From Stappia indica (GTDB lineage Bacteria > Pseudomonadota > Alphaproteobacteria > Rhizobiales > Stappiaceae): DNA of 64,000 nucleotides. The position numbers were made by a program, and so were the translations under genes. Below, piece after piece: positions 1 to 7,383 of the stretch (positions are counted from its first letter, which is position 1; every line of letters starts with the position of its first letter). The stretch spans positions 184,877-248,876 of the forward strand of contig NZ_JAIVMG010000008.1 of the NCBI RefSeq assembly GCF_020177335.1. Reading direction: 5' to 3'. The notes under the pieces were generated by a model. That model ran no database searches. It was not told the DNA's origin and saw nothing but the letters and a program-made list of their open reading frames with translations.

Positions 1-33
1 GACTTCTACTTTTGATCCCGGGAGGACATGTCC

Positions 34-681
34 ATGAATCCGCAATTCCCAGCCGATGCCGCACCAGTCAAGCTCTACCGCAATCCGAAATCGGGGCACA
101 GCCACAGGGTTGAGCTGATGTTGTCGCTGCTTGGCGTGCCCTACGAGCTCGTCGATCTGGACATGGCGGGCGGTGCGCACAAGGCGCCTGCGTTCCTCAA
201 GATCAACCCTTTCGGCCAGGTTCCGGCAATCGATGACAACGGCACCACCTTGGCCGATTCCAGCGCCATCCTGGTCTATCTGGTCAAGAAGTACCCCGAT
301 GGCCACGCGTGGCTGCCGGATGATCCCGTTGCGGCGGCCGAAGTGCAGCGCTGGCTGTCGGTGGCCGCCGGAGAGATCGCCGCAGGTCCGGCGGCGGCCC
401 GGCTGGCCGTGCTAATCGGTGTCCCGCTCGACCGTGACGCCGCCAGGGCCAAGGCGCACAGGCTGTTCGCGGTCATGGAGGCGATCCTGCAGGACCGGCC
501 GTTCCTTGCCGGCAAGGCCATCACCATCGCCGATATCGCCGGCTATACCTATATCGCCCATGCTCCGGAAGGGGGCGTCAGCCTGGAAGGCTACCCGGCG
601 CTTCGGGCATGGCTCGCCCGGATCGAGGCGCTGCCGGGCTTCGTCGGCATGGTGCGCTCCCCCGTTCTCGAAGAAACCTGA
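34..681 (+). CDS. Glutathione S-transferase family protein
   Basis: Cytosolic GST of about 215 residues, the usual family length. The N-terminal thioredoxin-like half ends with the INPFGQVPA loop (cis-proline) and the DSSAI segment that binds the gamma-glutamyl part of glutathione. The C-terminal half is all-helical with the TIADI N-capping motif typical of GSTs. It probably conjugates or reduces electrophiles with glutathione in the cytoplasm; the substrate cannot be read from sequence. A GGAGG Shine-Dalgarno at 21-25 is only 2 nt from the ATG at 28 but 8 nt from the ATG at 34, so 34 is preferred. The PNPOx-like gene starts 18 nt downstream, so the two are probably co-transcribed. Confidence 0.9.
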   Translation: MNPQFPADAAPVKLYRNPKSGHSHRVELMLSLLGVPYELVDLDMAGGAHKAPAFLKINPFGQVPAIDDNGTTLADSSAILVYLVKKYPDGHAWLPDDPVAAAEVQRWLSVAAGEIAAGPAAARLAVLIGVPLDRDAARAKAHRLFAVMEAILQDRPFLAGKAITIADIAGYTYIAHAPEGGVSLEGYPALRAWLARIEALPGFVGMVRSPVLEET

Positions 682-699
682 GAAGGAAAGCGAGGCGGC

Positions 700-1584
700 A
701 TGACCCAGGCCAATCGGATCTTCCACGCGGGCGAACGCGCGATGCAGGAGCGCGCCGGTGTGTCCGAGGAGTGGCGCGCCCGCGCCGCCCGCGCCATCCG
801 CGCGGCCATGCCGGAGCAGCACCAGCGCTTCTTCGAAAGCCTGCCGCTCTTGTTTCTCGGCCTGCAGGACGGGATGGGCCGGCCTTGGGCCACCGCCTGC
901 CTGCTTCCCGAGGGGGCGCGGACCACGAGCGCCGGGCTCTCACTCAGCGGCCGCCCGGTTCTTGCCGAAACGCTCGGTCTCGACCTGCGGCCAGGAGCCA
1001 AGGTGGCCGTGCTTGGGCTGGAATTTGCCACCCGGCGGCGGAACCGGATGAATGGCACGATCACCGCTGCGGAAGGCGAAGGGCTGGACATCGCCGTCGA
1101 GCAGAGCTTTGGCAACTGCCCGAAATACATCCGCACGCGCACGTTTCCTCAGCCTGCCGGGCCCCAACGCCAGCCTGAGGGCACCCGCGTCACCATGGAC
1201 AATGCGGCGGCGCGCCGGATCCTCTCTTACGCGGACACATTCTTCATCGCGTCTCATGCGAAGGGCGGGACGGATGTGTCTCATCGCGGCGGCGCGCCCG
1301 GGTTCCTCCGTTTGAGCGGGGACGGCACGCTCTGCTTTCCCGATTACGCCGGCAATCGCTTCTTTAATACGCTCGGCAATATCGGCGTCAGTGGCCGTGC
1401 CGGGCTGTTCATCCCCGATTTTGCCAGCGGTGACGCCCTCCTGCTGACGGGTTCCGCTGGTGTCGATTGGTCCCCCGCTCGGGCTGCGGCGTTCGAGGGC
1501 GCCGAGCGCGTGGTGGACATGGTGCCGGAAGAGGTCTGGCATGTCCGCAACGCGCTGCCGCCCGCCGTCCTTGCCGGCGAATGA
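700..1584 (+). CDS. Pyridoxamine 5'-phosphate oxidase-like FMN-binding split-barrel protein
   Basis: A 294-residue protein of the PNPOx-like flavin-reductase-fold family, longer than true PdxH (about 220 aa). It carries two half-domains. The N-terminal part has a LQDGMGRPWA segment, and QSFGNCPKYI near residue 135 is a signature of the family in which a pyridoxamine-oxidase-like domain is often fused to a ferredoxin reductase. Here no reductase domain follows. The C-terminal part repeats the barrel (FLRLSGDGTLCFPDYAGNRF) with HAKGGTDVSHRGG ahead of it. It is an FMN- or F420-binding oxidoreductase of unknown substrate. An SD-like GAAGGAAAG lies upstream. It probably forms an operon with the GST gene, which suggests a redox or detoxification role. 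Confidence 0.85.
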   Translation: MTQANRIFHAGERAMQERAGVSEEWRARAARAIRAAMPEQHQRFFESLPLLFLGLQDGMGRPWATACLLPEGARTTSAGLSLSGRPVLAETLGLDLRPGAKVAVLGLEFATRRRNRMNGTITAAEGEGLDIAVEQSFGNCPKYIRTRTFPQPAGPQRQPEGTRVTMDNAAARRILSYADTFFIASHAKGGTDVSHRGGAPGFLRLSGDGTLCFPDYAGNRFFNTLGNIGVSGRAGLFIPDFASGDALLLTGSAGVDWSPARAAAFEGAERVVDMVPEEVWHVRNALPPAVLAGE

Positions 1585-1912
1585 CCTGATATGCGCCCGG
1601 CCGCACCGGCCAACCGTAGCGCAAAATCACTTGTTGGCCGGGCGCCCCCCCTCCCACAAGTCGCCTGCTCCCACCCCGCTTCCGCACGGGCATTGTCTGG
1701 CTCTGCAGCGCTACCCAGGGGGGCAGGGGCGCGAAAGGTTGAAGTTTGGGTTGAAGCAGTTAATGGTCTGCGTGTAGAGGGGGAGGTGGGGCGGTGGATG
1801 ATGAATTCTCTTCTATTGTCATTTAAATTACGACGAATTATAATAAATAATATTATTATGATATAATTTTCATTATAATTCATGTTGTAAAGTTTATGAA
1901 GACGGGTAGGCT
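1585..1912. other. Intergenic region: inverted repeat and AT-rich promoter DNA
   Basis: No convincing gene. The left part holds an inverted repeat at about 1593-1645 (see separate entry). From about 1800 the composition drops sharply to AT-rich sequence with several TATAAT-like hexamers (around 1841-1885), in strong contrast to the GC-rich flanks. This is the likely promoter of the receiver-like gene at 1913 and may mark the left edge of a horizontally acquired islet. Confidence 0.6.
1593..1645. repeat. Inverted repeat downstream of the PNPOx-like gene
   Basis: Arms GCGCCCGGCC (1593-1602) and GGCCGGGCGC (1636-1645) are perfect reverse complements. A nested pair CCGGCCAAC (1606-1614) and GTTGGCCGG (1633-1641) overlaps the right arm and leaves an 18-nt loop. 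The position just after the stop codon suggests an mRNA-stabilising hairpin or weak terminator, but no T-run follows. Confidence 0.5.
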
Positions 1913-2560
1913 ATGCTTGAGCTAGAATATTTGAGTGATGGTGTGAAGGGGTGTTCTTTTTTATATTATATAAGTTACCTGATTCCGCACCTTATTTGGT
2001 CAGGTCTAATAGTTTTTGTTTTGTTTTGGGTGGGGCGAGAGAGGCTATTGGGCGCGCTGGGGCGGGTTGAGAAGTTGAATGTTGCAGGGCTCGAAATAGG
2101 GTTTCAGCATGCAATTGAAGAGGCGGCTGATCAGCGAGCACAGAAATTATCTGCCGCCGATCTTGGACGCGTTTCGCGTCGCCTTGCGCAGTCCTCGCAA
2201 TTACTGGAGGGGGCTCGCATACTTTGGGTTGATGACTCGCCGGAAAATAACCGAAGAGAGCAGGAGTTGTTTGAAGAGGCTGGCGCAAAGGTTGATGTGC
2301 GACTGACTAATGACGAAGCGAGCCGGGCGTTGGAGCGGACGCGCTACGATGTCATTCTGTCGGATGTGGCAAGGCCAGGAGAGGAAAAGGCTGGCCTCAA
2401 ATTCGCAGAAGCGCTCGCCCGAAAGAAATTTGCTCCACCTGTTATTCTATACGTCGGCCGGCTCGAGAAACCCCTTCCGGCTGCGGTGTTTGGTGCCACT
2501 CAGCGGCCCGATGAGTTGGTTCATCTCGTGCTTGATGTGCTTGCGCGCGTTCGGAGTTGA
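1913..2560 (+). CDS. Membrane-tethered response-regulator-receiver-like protein
   Basis: A 215-residue protein of unknown function. Residues about 16-40 form one hydrophobic segment. A linker of about 55 charged residues is followed by a C-terminal domain (about 101-213) built like a CheY/REC fold. It has ILWVDD with the acidic pair at 107-108 and a phospho-acceptor-like Asp at 151 in VILSDVARP. The switch Thr/Ser after beta-4 is not evident (VILYVGR) and the conserved Lys-Pro appears as Arg-Pro (QRPD, 198-199), so signalling is probably altered or pseudo-receiver. There is no output domain and no adjacent histidine kinase. Codon use and local composition are clearly lower in GC than the neighbours, suggesting transfer. 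The ATG at 1913 follows a GGGTAGG-like ribosome site. Confidence 0.7.
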   Translation: MLELEYLSDGVKGCSFLYYISYLIPHLIWSGLIVFVLFWVGRERLLGALGRVEKLNVAGLEIGFQHAIEEAADQRAQKLSAADLGRVSRRLAQSSQLLEGARILWVDDSPENNRREQELFEEAGAKVDVRLTNDEASRALERTRYDVILSDVARPGEEKAGLKFAEALARKKFAPPVILYVGRLEKPLPAAVFGATQRPDELVHLVLDVLARVRS

Positions 2561-2869
2561 TCTCATCTGCCCCTTCCCACCAACCGCCACCGCAGGGCTG
2601 CCATGCAGTGGCGGTGGGACGGGGTGCTTGACATAAGTTACGATTAGTAATTTAAGGGCGGTCGCAATTCGCGTATCAACCCCGGCCCGGTGCCATGTTC
2701 TCATCTGCCCTCCTCTTCATCAGCGATCCCGCGTGGGCGGGAGACCGGGCCGACCGGCGGGACCTCCCGCGCCGTTGGCGCCGGGGCCGCTGCATGCACT
2801 GTCCTCCCGGTCCGTGACGTGCCGGCCCCTGGCCGTCCTTTCGCGCGTTGGATTTCACGGAGACAGAAG
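2561..2869. other. Intergenic region between receiver-like and PACE genes
   Basis: No gene seen. It contains a hairpin with arms ACCGCCAC (2583-2590) and GTGGCGGT (2608-2615), without a T-run. A possible -35 hexamer TTGACA lies at 2628-2633 with a poor -10 (TTTAAG) 17 nt later. This could be the promoter for the gene at 2870, with a leader of about 200 nt. Confidence 0.4.
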
Positions 2870-3289
2870 ATGCAGGGCATCAAGAGACGGGTCACCTATG
2901 TGGCCCTTTACGAGGCGTTGACCTTCCTCATCATCAGCGCCGCCTTTATCGCCGCCTCGGGCAAGGATGCGGTGCATTCCGGCAGCCTCGGAGTGATGAC
3001 CGTCGTCGTCGCCATCGTCTGGAACACGATTTACAACAGCCTGTTCGAGATGTGGGAGGCGGGCCGCGCCCGCCGTGGCCGCTCGCTCGGCCGGCGTATC
3101 GCTCATGCGGTCGGCTTTGAAGTCGGTCTGGTGACGATCACCCTGCCGATGTTCGCCTGGTGGCTCGACATGACGCTGGCCGAAGCCTTCCTGCTCGACG
3201 CCAGCCTGACGCTTTTCTTCATGTTTTTCACCTTCGCCTACAACTGGGCCTTCGACCGGGTTTTCGGTCTGCCCCTTGCTGCTCAATGA
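2870..3289 (+). CDS. PACE-family (AceI-like) transmembrane efflux protein
   Basis: A 139-residue protein with four predicted transmembrane helices arranged as two bacterial transmembrane pair repeats, the layout of the PACE (chlorhexidine-efflux, AceI) family. The N-terminus MQGIKRRVTYVALYE matches the conserved start of repeat 1, including the Glu in helix 1 thought to couple proton movement. The second repeat begins at RRIAHAVGFEVGL with the equivalent Glu. WNTIYNSLFE and AYNWAFDRVF are the paired loop signatures. It probably exports biocide-like or amine compounds across the inner membrane. The ATG at 2870 is chosen because the family motif starts there and CGGAGACAG precedes it; upstream in-frame codons encode no recognisable domain. 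Confidence 0.85.
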   Translation: MQGIKRRVTYVALYEALTFLIISAAFIAASGKDAVHSGSLGVMTVVVAIVWNTIYNSLFEMWEAGRARRGRSLGRRIAHAVGFEVGLVTITLPMFAWWLDMTLAEAFLLDASLTLFFMFFTFAYNWAFDRVFGLPLAAQ

Positions 3290-3305
3290 CCAAAGGAGCT
3301 TCCCG

Positions 3306-3848
3306 ATGAACCGCATGACCCCCGTCACCGTCGACAGTGCCGATCCGGTGGCAACGCCGATCCTTGAAGGCTTCAAGACGCAATACGGCATGATCCCGAA
3401 CTTCTTCGCCGCGCTCGGCGTCGATGGGGCGAGCCTCAGCGCCTATCTGAATTTTGCCAAGGCGCTGGAGGAAAACGACCTTCTCACCGAGCGGCTGCGC
3501 GAGATGATCGCGCTCGCCGTCTCCAATGCCAATGGCTGTCACTATTGCGTCAGCGGTCACACCTTCTCCGGCAAGAAGGCCGGCCTGTCGCCGGAGGACT
3601 GCATCGCCGCCCAATGCGGCAAGGCGGAAGACGCGCGCGAACAGGCGGCGTTGACCCTCGCCCTGCGGCTGATCGAGGCGCGCGGCCATCTGGAGGATGC
3701 GGAACTGGCGGGCGCGCGCGAGGCGGGCCTGAGCGAGCCGCAGATCGTGCAGATCTGCGCCTGGACCGGGCTGAACGCCTTCAGCAACTGGATCAACAAC
3801 CTCGCCCGGCCGAAGATCGACTTCCCCAAGGTGCCGCTTCAGCCGTAA
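3306..3848 (+). CDS. AhpD-like / carboxymuconolactone decarboxylase-family peroxidase-related protein
   Basis: A 180-residue alkylhydroperoxidase-like protein. The CMD domain is centred on the NGCHYCVSGHT segment (about residues 78-88). This gives the CxxC redox pair and downstream His of AhpD-like proteins, which reduce peroxides through thiols rather than decarboxylate lactones. The C-terminal part (QIVQICAWTGLNAFSNWINN) is typical of the uncharacterised peroxidase-related subgroup. The ATG at 3306 follows AAAGGAG at 3291-3297. It lies 16 nt after the PACE gene and 32 nt before the TetR gene, so the three may form one stress-response operon. Confidence 0.85.
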   Translation: MNRMTPVTVDSADPVATPILEGFKTQYGMIPNFFAALGVDGASLSAYLNFAKALEENDLLTERLREMIALAVSNANGCHYCVSGHTFSGKKAGLSPEDCIAAQCGKAEDAREQAALTLALRLIEARGHLEDAELAGAREAGLSEPQIVQICAWTGLNAFSNWINNLARPKIDFPKVPLQP

Positions 3849-3880
3849 AAGGGGCGGGCGGCAACGAGGGGAGTGGCAAA

Positions 3881-4465
3881 ATGCAGCAGCGCCGAATGTC
3901 GAAAGAGGCCCGAAGGGACCATCTCCTGGACACCGCCGCCGAGATTGTTGCCACCCGGGGCGCCGAGGCGCTGACATTGACGACGCTCGCGGAAGCCGCG
4001 GGCGTCACCAAGCCGATCACCTACAATCACTTCGAAAGCCGCGAGTTTCTGCTCTTGGCGCTCTACCGGCGCTATGACGAATGGCTCGCCGCCCGCATGC
4101 GCGAGGGCCTGCGTGGCAAGGCGCGAGATCTTGCCGGCGCCGCCAGGGTGATCGCCGCAAGCTATCTCGATTGTACCGTGACCTACGGCGGGGTCTATGA
4201 CGCGGCGGTCGCCGCGCTTGCCGCCTATCCGCAGCATCAGGGCATTCATGGCAAGATCCGCCGCGCCTATTGCGCGGCGTTCAGCCGGGCGCTCGGGCCG
4301 TTCCTGTCCGGGGCCGACGGCTTGCTGACGCCCGGCCGCTGGATTGCTCTTTATGGCGTTGCCGAGGAACTGGGGCGTGCGGTGCTGGACGGGGATCTGC
4401 CCCGCGCCGAGGCCGAGAGCGAGATCGCCTCGGCGATGATCGCGCTCACCCTCCATCCGGGCTGA
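3881..4465 (+). CDS. TetR/AcrR-family transcriptional regulator
   Basis: A 194-residue repressor-type protein. The N-terminal helix-turn-helix covers about residues 10-56 (LLDTAAEIVATRGAEALTLT followed by LAEAAGVTKPITYNHF), the classic TetR DNA-binding core. The C-terminal region is a divergent helical ligand and dimer domain. It follows the AhpD-like gene and the efflux gene in the same direction, so local control of those two is the simplest guess. The ATG at 3881 has a GAGGGGAG ribosome site 9-10 nt upstream; longer in-frame extensions encode no family sequence. Confidence 0.88.
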   Translation: MQQRRMSKEARRDHLLDTAAEIVATRGAEALTLTTLAEAAGVTKPITYNHFESREFLLLALYRRYDEWLAARMREGLRGKARDLAGAARVIAASYLDCTVTYGGVYDAAVAALAAYPQHQGIHGKIRRAYCAAFSRALGPFLSGADGLLTPGRWIALYGVAEELGRAVLDGDLPRAEAESEIASAMIALTLHPG

Positions 4466-4492
4466 GCGAAAGGGGATGCGTCCCCCGTTCCG

Positions 4493-5551
4493 TCAGCTCA
4501 TCCAGCGCAGGGTGCGGGCCTTGACCGGGTTCTGGAACGGGCGGTTTTCCGCGCCAGAGCGCACCCATTCGTCCTTGAGCTGCATCCACCAGCGCCCTTG
4601 CGTGTCCGCATCATTGATCAGCATCAGCTTGGGATTGTACTTCAGCCCCTCGCGCTGCTGCACCACGACGCGCCGGTCCTGATCGAGGAATACGGTCATC
4701 AGGTGGCGGATCAGCGGTTTGAACGGCCGTACCCAGCCCATGCTCGCCCAGAACATCTGCCGCACTTCCGTGTGGGTGCTGTCGATCGGCGTGATCGAGG
4801 TCAGCCCGACCACCGAATGCTTGCTGCCCTGGATGTGCTCGATGCGCAGCCCCGGCAGGGCGTAGCGAATTTCGGTGGTGACATCGTCGCCCAGCACCTT
4901 GTAGGCGATGTTTTGCGGCGGCAGCTTGTGGCGCACCATCGCCCAGCCCAGCTCGGACGGCGCGAACGGCTTTTCCTTCGGCCGCAGCTTCTTGGCGTTC
5001 TTCTTGAACCACCAGGAGGTGTGCACGAAGGCCGCATGGGTCGGGTCCATCAGCCCCAGCGCCGCATGGTCGACCGAACAGACGAAGGGCAGCATGATCG
5101 CCAGTTGCGGCGCCGCATCGGCGGCGAAATCCGGCAACAGCGGTGGCTCCGTCTGGCGGCCGTCTTCCGGGCGCTCGCCGTTTTCCGGGAAATAGATCCA
5201 GATCAACCCGTTCTGCTCGCGTGCGGCATAAGCGCCGCAGCTGATCTTGGAGGTGTCGATGGTCTGGGCCGCATGGGTGGAGGGGATCTCCACGCAGGTG
5301 CCGCCGGTGTCGAACCGCCAGCCGTGATAGCAGCATTGTACCGTCTCGCCGTCGAACCAGCCATGGCGCAGCGGAATGCCGCGATGCGGGCAGATGTCGC
5401 GCAAGGCAAAGACGCTGCCGTTCGCCGCGCGGCCGATCAACACCGGCTCCCCCATCAGGGTCTTGCCCAGCATCTTGCCGGCGGCGATCTCGGAGGAAGG
5501 GCAGGCGACATACCACAGACCGCGCAGCAGGTCGGCCTCAAGATTGTTCAT
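4493..5551 (-). CDS. Rieske 2Fe-2S aromatic ring-hydroxylating oxygenase, VanA-like alpha subunit
   Basis: A 352-residue oxygenase component. The N-terminal Rieske domain has CPH (C-x-H) and, 16 residues on, CCYH (C-x2-H), the four [2Fe-2S] ligands. The C-terminal catalytic domain has DPTHAAFVH, giving the H-x4-H mononuclear iron site preceded by Asp. The length and the single-subunit form resemble vanillate O-demethylase and related demethylating or hydroxylating monooxygenases. It needs a ferredoxin reductase partner, and none is encoded in the neighbourhood. The ATG at 5551 is preferred because GGAG lies 10 nt upstream and the next 20 upstream residues are proline/arginine-rich without family similarity. 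It converges with the TetR gene. Confidence 0.88.
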   Translation of the reverse strand: MNNLEADLLRGLWYVACPSSEIAAGKMLGKTLMGEPVLIGRAANGSVFALRDICPHRGIPLRHGWFDGETVQCCYHGWRFDTGGTCVEIPSTHAAQTIDTSKISCGAYAAREQNGLIWIYFPENGERPEDGRQTEPPLLPDFAADAAPQLAIMLPFVCSVDHAALGLMDPTHAAFVHTSWWFKKNAKKLRPKEKPFAPSELGWAMVRHKLPPQNIAYKVLGDDVTTEIRYALPGLRIEHIQGSKHSVVGLTSITPIDSTHTEVRQMFWASMGWVRPFKPLIRHLMTVFLDQDRRVVVQQREGLKYNPKLMLINDADTQGRWWMQLKDEWVRSGAENRPFQNPVKARTLRWMS

Positions 5552-5680
5552 GGAACGCAACTCCGGCGCTGGGGGGCGGACACCCCGGCGGTTTACCCGG
5601 TTGCGCCGCCACACTCAAGCGCGGGCAATGCCGGATGAGGCGGCGAGGTGGGCGGCGCAGGGAACGGCAGGTGGCATATG

Positions 5681-5712
5681 AAAAAGGCGCGTCTCCAGGT
5701 GGAGCGCGCCTT
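5681..5712 (-). terminator. Rho-independent terminator of rplT
   Basis: Read on the minus strand, AAGGCGCGCTCC and its imperfect reverse complement flank a short loop and run into TTTTT. It lies 58 nt past the rplT stop codon and would end the rpmI-rplT transcript. Confidence 0.8.
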
Positions 5713-5769
5713 GATCTTGTCTCGTCCGGAACGCCTTGCGGCGGCGGGCTGGCCCGCCGGCGAAGCGTC

Positions 5770-6129
5770 TTACGCGCCGAGCGCGCCCTTGGCCTTTTCC
5801 GTCAGCGCCTTGAATGCTTCCGGCTCGCGGATGGCGAGATCGGACAGCACCTTGCGGTCAACCTCGATGCCGGCCTTGTTCAGACCGTCGATGAAGCGGC
5901 CATAGGTGAGGCCCTGCTCGCGCACCGCCGCGTTGATCCGCTGGATCCACAGCGAGCGGAAATTGCGCTTGCGCGCCTTGCGGTCGCGGTAGGCGTACTG
6001 GGCGGCACGCTCGACCGCCTGCTTGGCGACGCGAATCGTGTTCTTGCGCCGGCCGTAGTAGCCCTTGGCGGCCTTGAGGACCTTCTTGTGCTTTGCGTGG
6101 GCGGTTACGCCCCTTTTGACACGCGACAT
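5770..6129 (-). CDS. rplT: 50S ribosomal protein L20
   Basis: A 119-residue basic protein matching L20 throughout. It has the [16 protein letters not shown] start, [10 protein letters not shown], the [11 protein letters not shown] core and the [10 protein letters not shown] segment. L20 binds 23S rRNA early in 50S assembly and in many bacteria represses its own operon through the mRNA. It lies 38 nt downstream of rpmI in the canonical infC-rpmI-rplT order, all on the minus strand. Confidence 0.98.
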   Translation of the reverse strand: MSRVKRGVTAHAKHKKVLKAAKGYYGRRKNTIRVAKQAVERAAQYAYRDRKARKRNFRSLWIQRINAAVREQGLTYGRFIDGLNKAGIEVDRKVLSDLAIREPEAFKALTEKAKGALGA

Positions 6130-6167
6130 GGGTAGTACTCCTTGGAAAGTCTAAGACGCCGTCAGGC

Positions 6168-6365
6168 TCAGCCGTAGGGCAGGAACTTCTTGACGATGCG
6201 AGCGTCGGCTTCACACAGCACGGTGGTGCCGCGCGCGTTGCGGATGAACTTCTTCGTCCGCTTGATCATGCCGTGCCGCTTGCCCGCCTGGGCGGTCTTG
6301 ACCTTGCCGGTCGCGGTCAGTTTGAAGCGCTTCTTGGCGCCGGACTTCGTTTTCAGCTTGGGCAT
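6168..6365 (-). CDS. rpmI: 50S ribosomal protein L35
   Basis: A 65-residue L35 with the diagnostic [15 protein letters not shown] start and the [18 protein letters not shown] segment. The ATG at 6365 gives the universal N-terminus, with AAAGGA upstream on the minus strand. It is a structural component of the large ribosomal subunit and is co-transcribed with rplT. The gap to infC is more than 300 nt and carries hairpins, so rpmI may have its own promoter or be attenuated. Confidence 0.98.
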   Translation of the reverse strand: MPKLKTKSGAKKRFKLTATGKVKTAQAGKRHGMIKRTKKFIRNARGTTVLCEADARIVKKFLPYG

Positions 6366-6558
6366 TTTGCGTCCTTTCTTGCACGGCTGGCGCTGAACCA
6401 GCCGATTTGTGTTGGAAGCCGTTATGAACCGCCACGGCATGCCCTTTTGTCGCAAGGGGTTGGCACAAGGCCAACGGGTCCCGCGAAGCCGGGCGGCTCA
6501 GGACAGGGGCTTATAGGCAGCGTTCCGGCAAAACACAAGAGGATTCGTGCTGCTTTCC

Positions 6559-6585
6559 CACCCCGATGCGCCCCCGGTCGGGGTG
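6559..6585. promoter_or_regulatory. Hairpin in the infC-rpmI spacer
   Basis: Perfect 8-bp arms CACCCCGA (6559-6566) and TCGGGGTG (6578-6585) with an 11-nt loop. It sits 40 nt downstream of the terminator-like hairpin relative to infC transcription, so it is a candidate attenuator or mRNA-structure element ahead of rpmI. Confidence 0.4.
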
Positions 6586-6599
6586 GCGATGGCGGAACG

Positions 6600-6630
6600 A
6601 AAAAGGCCCGGCGCAAGGGCCGAGCCTTTT
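6600..6630 (-). terminator. Terminator-like hairpin after infC
   Basis: Arms AAAAGGC (6601-6607) and GCCTTTT (6624-6630) enclose a GC-rich inner stem. On the minus strand the stem ends in a T-run. It lies 61 nt past the infC stop and may end or attenuate infC transcription before rpmI. Confidence 0.65.
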
Positions 6631-6690
6631 GGCGTTCCGGTCAGTGTCCTGACGGTGCCTCGGCGCTGTCGTCGGGCACCTGCGCGAAGG

Positions 6691-7233
6691 TCAGCGGGCG
6701 ATCGGCGCCAGCACCATCACCATCTGCCGGCCTTCCAGCCGCGGATGGGATTCGACCTTGGCGAATTCGGCGGTCTCGTCACGCACCTTGTTCAGGAGAG
6801 CGACACCGAGGTCCTGATGCGCCATTTCGCGTCCGCGAAACCGCAGGGTCACCTTCACCTTGTCGCCTTCGTCGAAGAAACGCTTCATGTTCCGCATCTT
6901 CACCTCATAATCATGGGTGTCGATGTTCGGCCGCATCTTGATTTCTTTGACCTCGACGACCTTCTGCTTCTTGCGCGCTTCCGCAGCCTTTTTCTGGCTC
7001 TGGTACTTGTACCGGCCATAGTCGAGGATCTTGCAGACGGGCGGGGAAGAGTTCGGCGAGATTTCGACCAGATCGAGGCCAGCTTCTTCGGCGAGGCGCA
7101 GGGCTTCTTCCGTCGGCGTCACGCCGAGGTTGCCCCCGTCCTGATCGATGAGCTGTACTTCCCGAACGCGGATCTCTTGGTTTGTGCGCGGGCCTTCCTT
7201 GGTCGGCGGCGGTGCGCGGTATGGACGGCGAAT
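6691..7233 (-). CDS. infC: Translation initiation factor IF-3, ATT start codon
   Basis: The 180-residue IF-3 has an N-domain beginning [22 protein letters not shown] and a C-domain including [13 protein letters not shown] and the [12 protein letters not shown] region. IF-3 binds the 30S subunit and rejects non-canonical start codons. The first ATG in frame (7122) would remove 37 conserved N-terminal residues. The full family N-terminus begins instead at an ATT at 7231-7233, preceded on the minus strand by GAGGAG at a suitable distance. An AUU start is the classic basis of infC autoregulation: IF-3 discriminates against its own start codon. Confidence 0.95.
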   Translation of the reverse strand: MRRPYRAPPPTKEGPRTNQEIRVREVQLIDQDGGNLGVTPTEEALRLAEEAGLDLVEISPNSSPPVCKILDYGRYKYQSQKKAAEARKKQKVVEVKEIKMRPNIDTHDYEVKMRNMKRFFDEGDKVKVTLRFRGREMAHQDLGVALLNKVRDETAEFAKVESHPRLEGRQMVMVLAPIAR

Positions 7234-7383
7234 GGTCGCGATCTCCTCTGTTGTTCAAACAAACGATGGGCCCGAATCGCAAAAGCCTTCCATGGCTTAC
7301 GCCAAAGGCCCCGCACGTTGAACGCCGAGGTCAGGAAGGCAGGCAATCCGGAGACATGAAAATCCAGCGAAACCGCGGCAAAG

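Larger units (their letters stand above)
6366..6690. other. infC-rpmI intergenic spacer
   Basis: 325 nt without a gene. It carries two hairpins described separately (6559-6585 and 6601-6630). The part next to rpmI could hold a promoter or a leader for L20-mediated autoregulation, but I see no decisive consensus elements. Confidence 0.5.

Noticed and set aside
2690..2869. A 60-residue N-terminal extension of the PACE protein
   Set aside because: The extension has no membrane helix or family similarity; the ATG at 2870 matches the family start and has a ribosome site.
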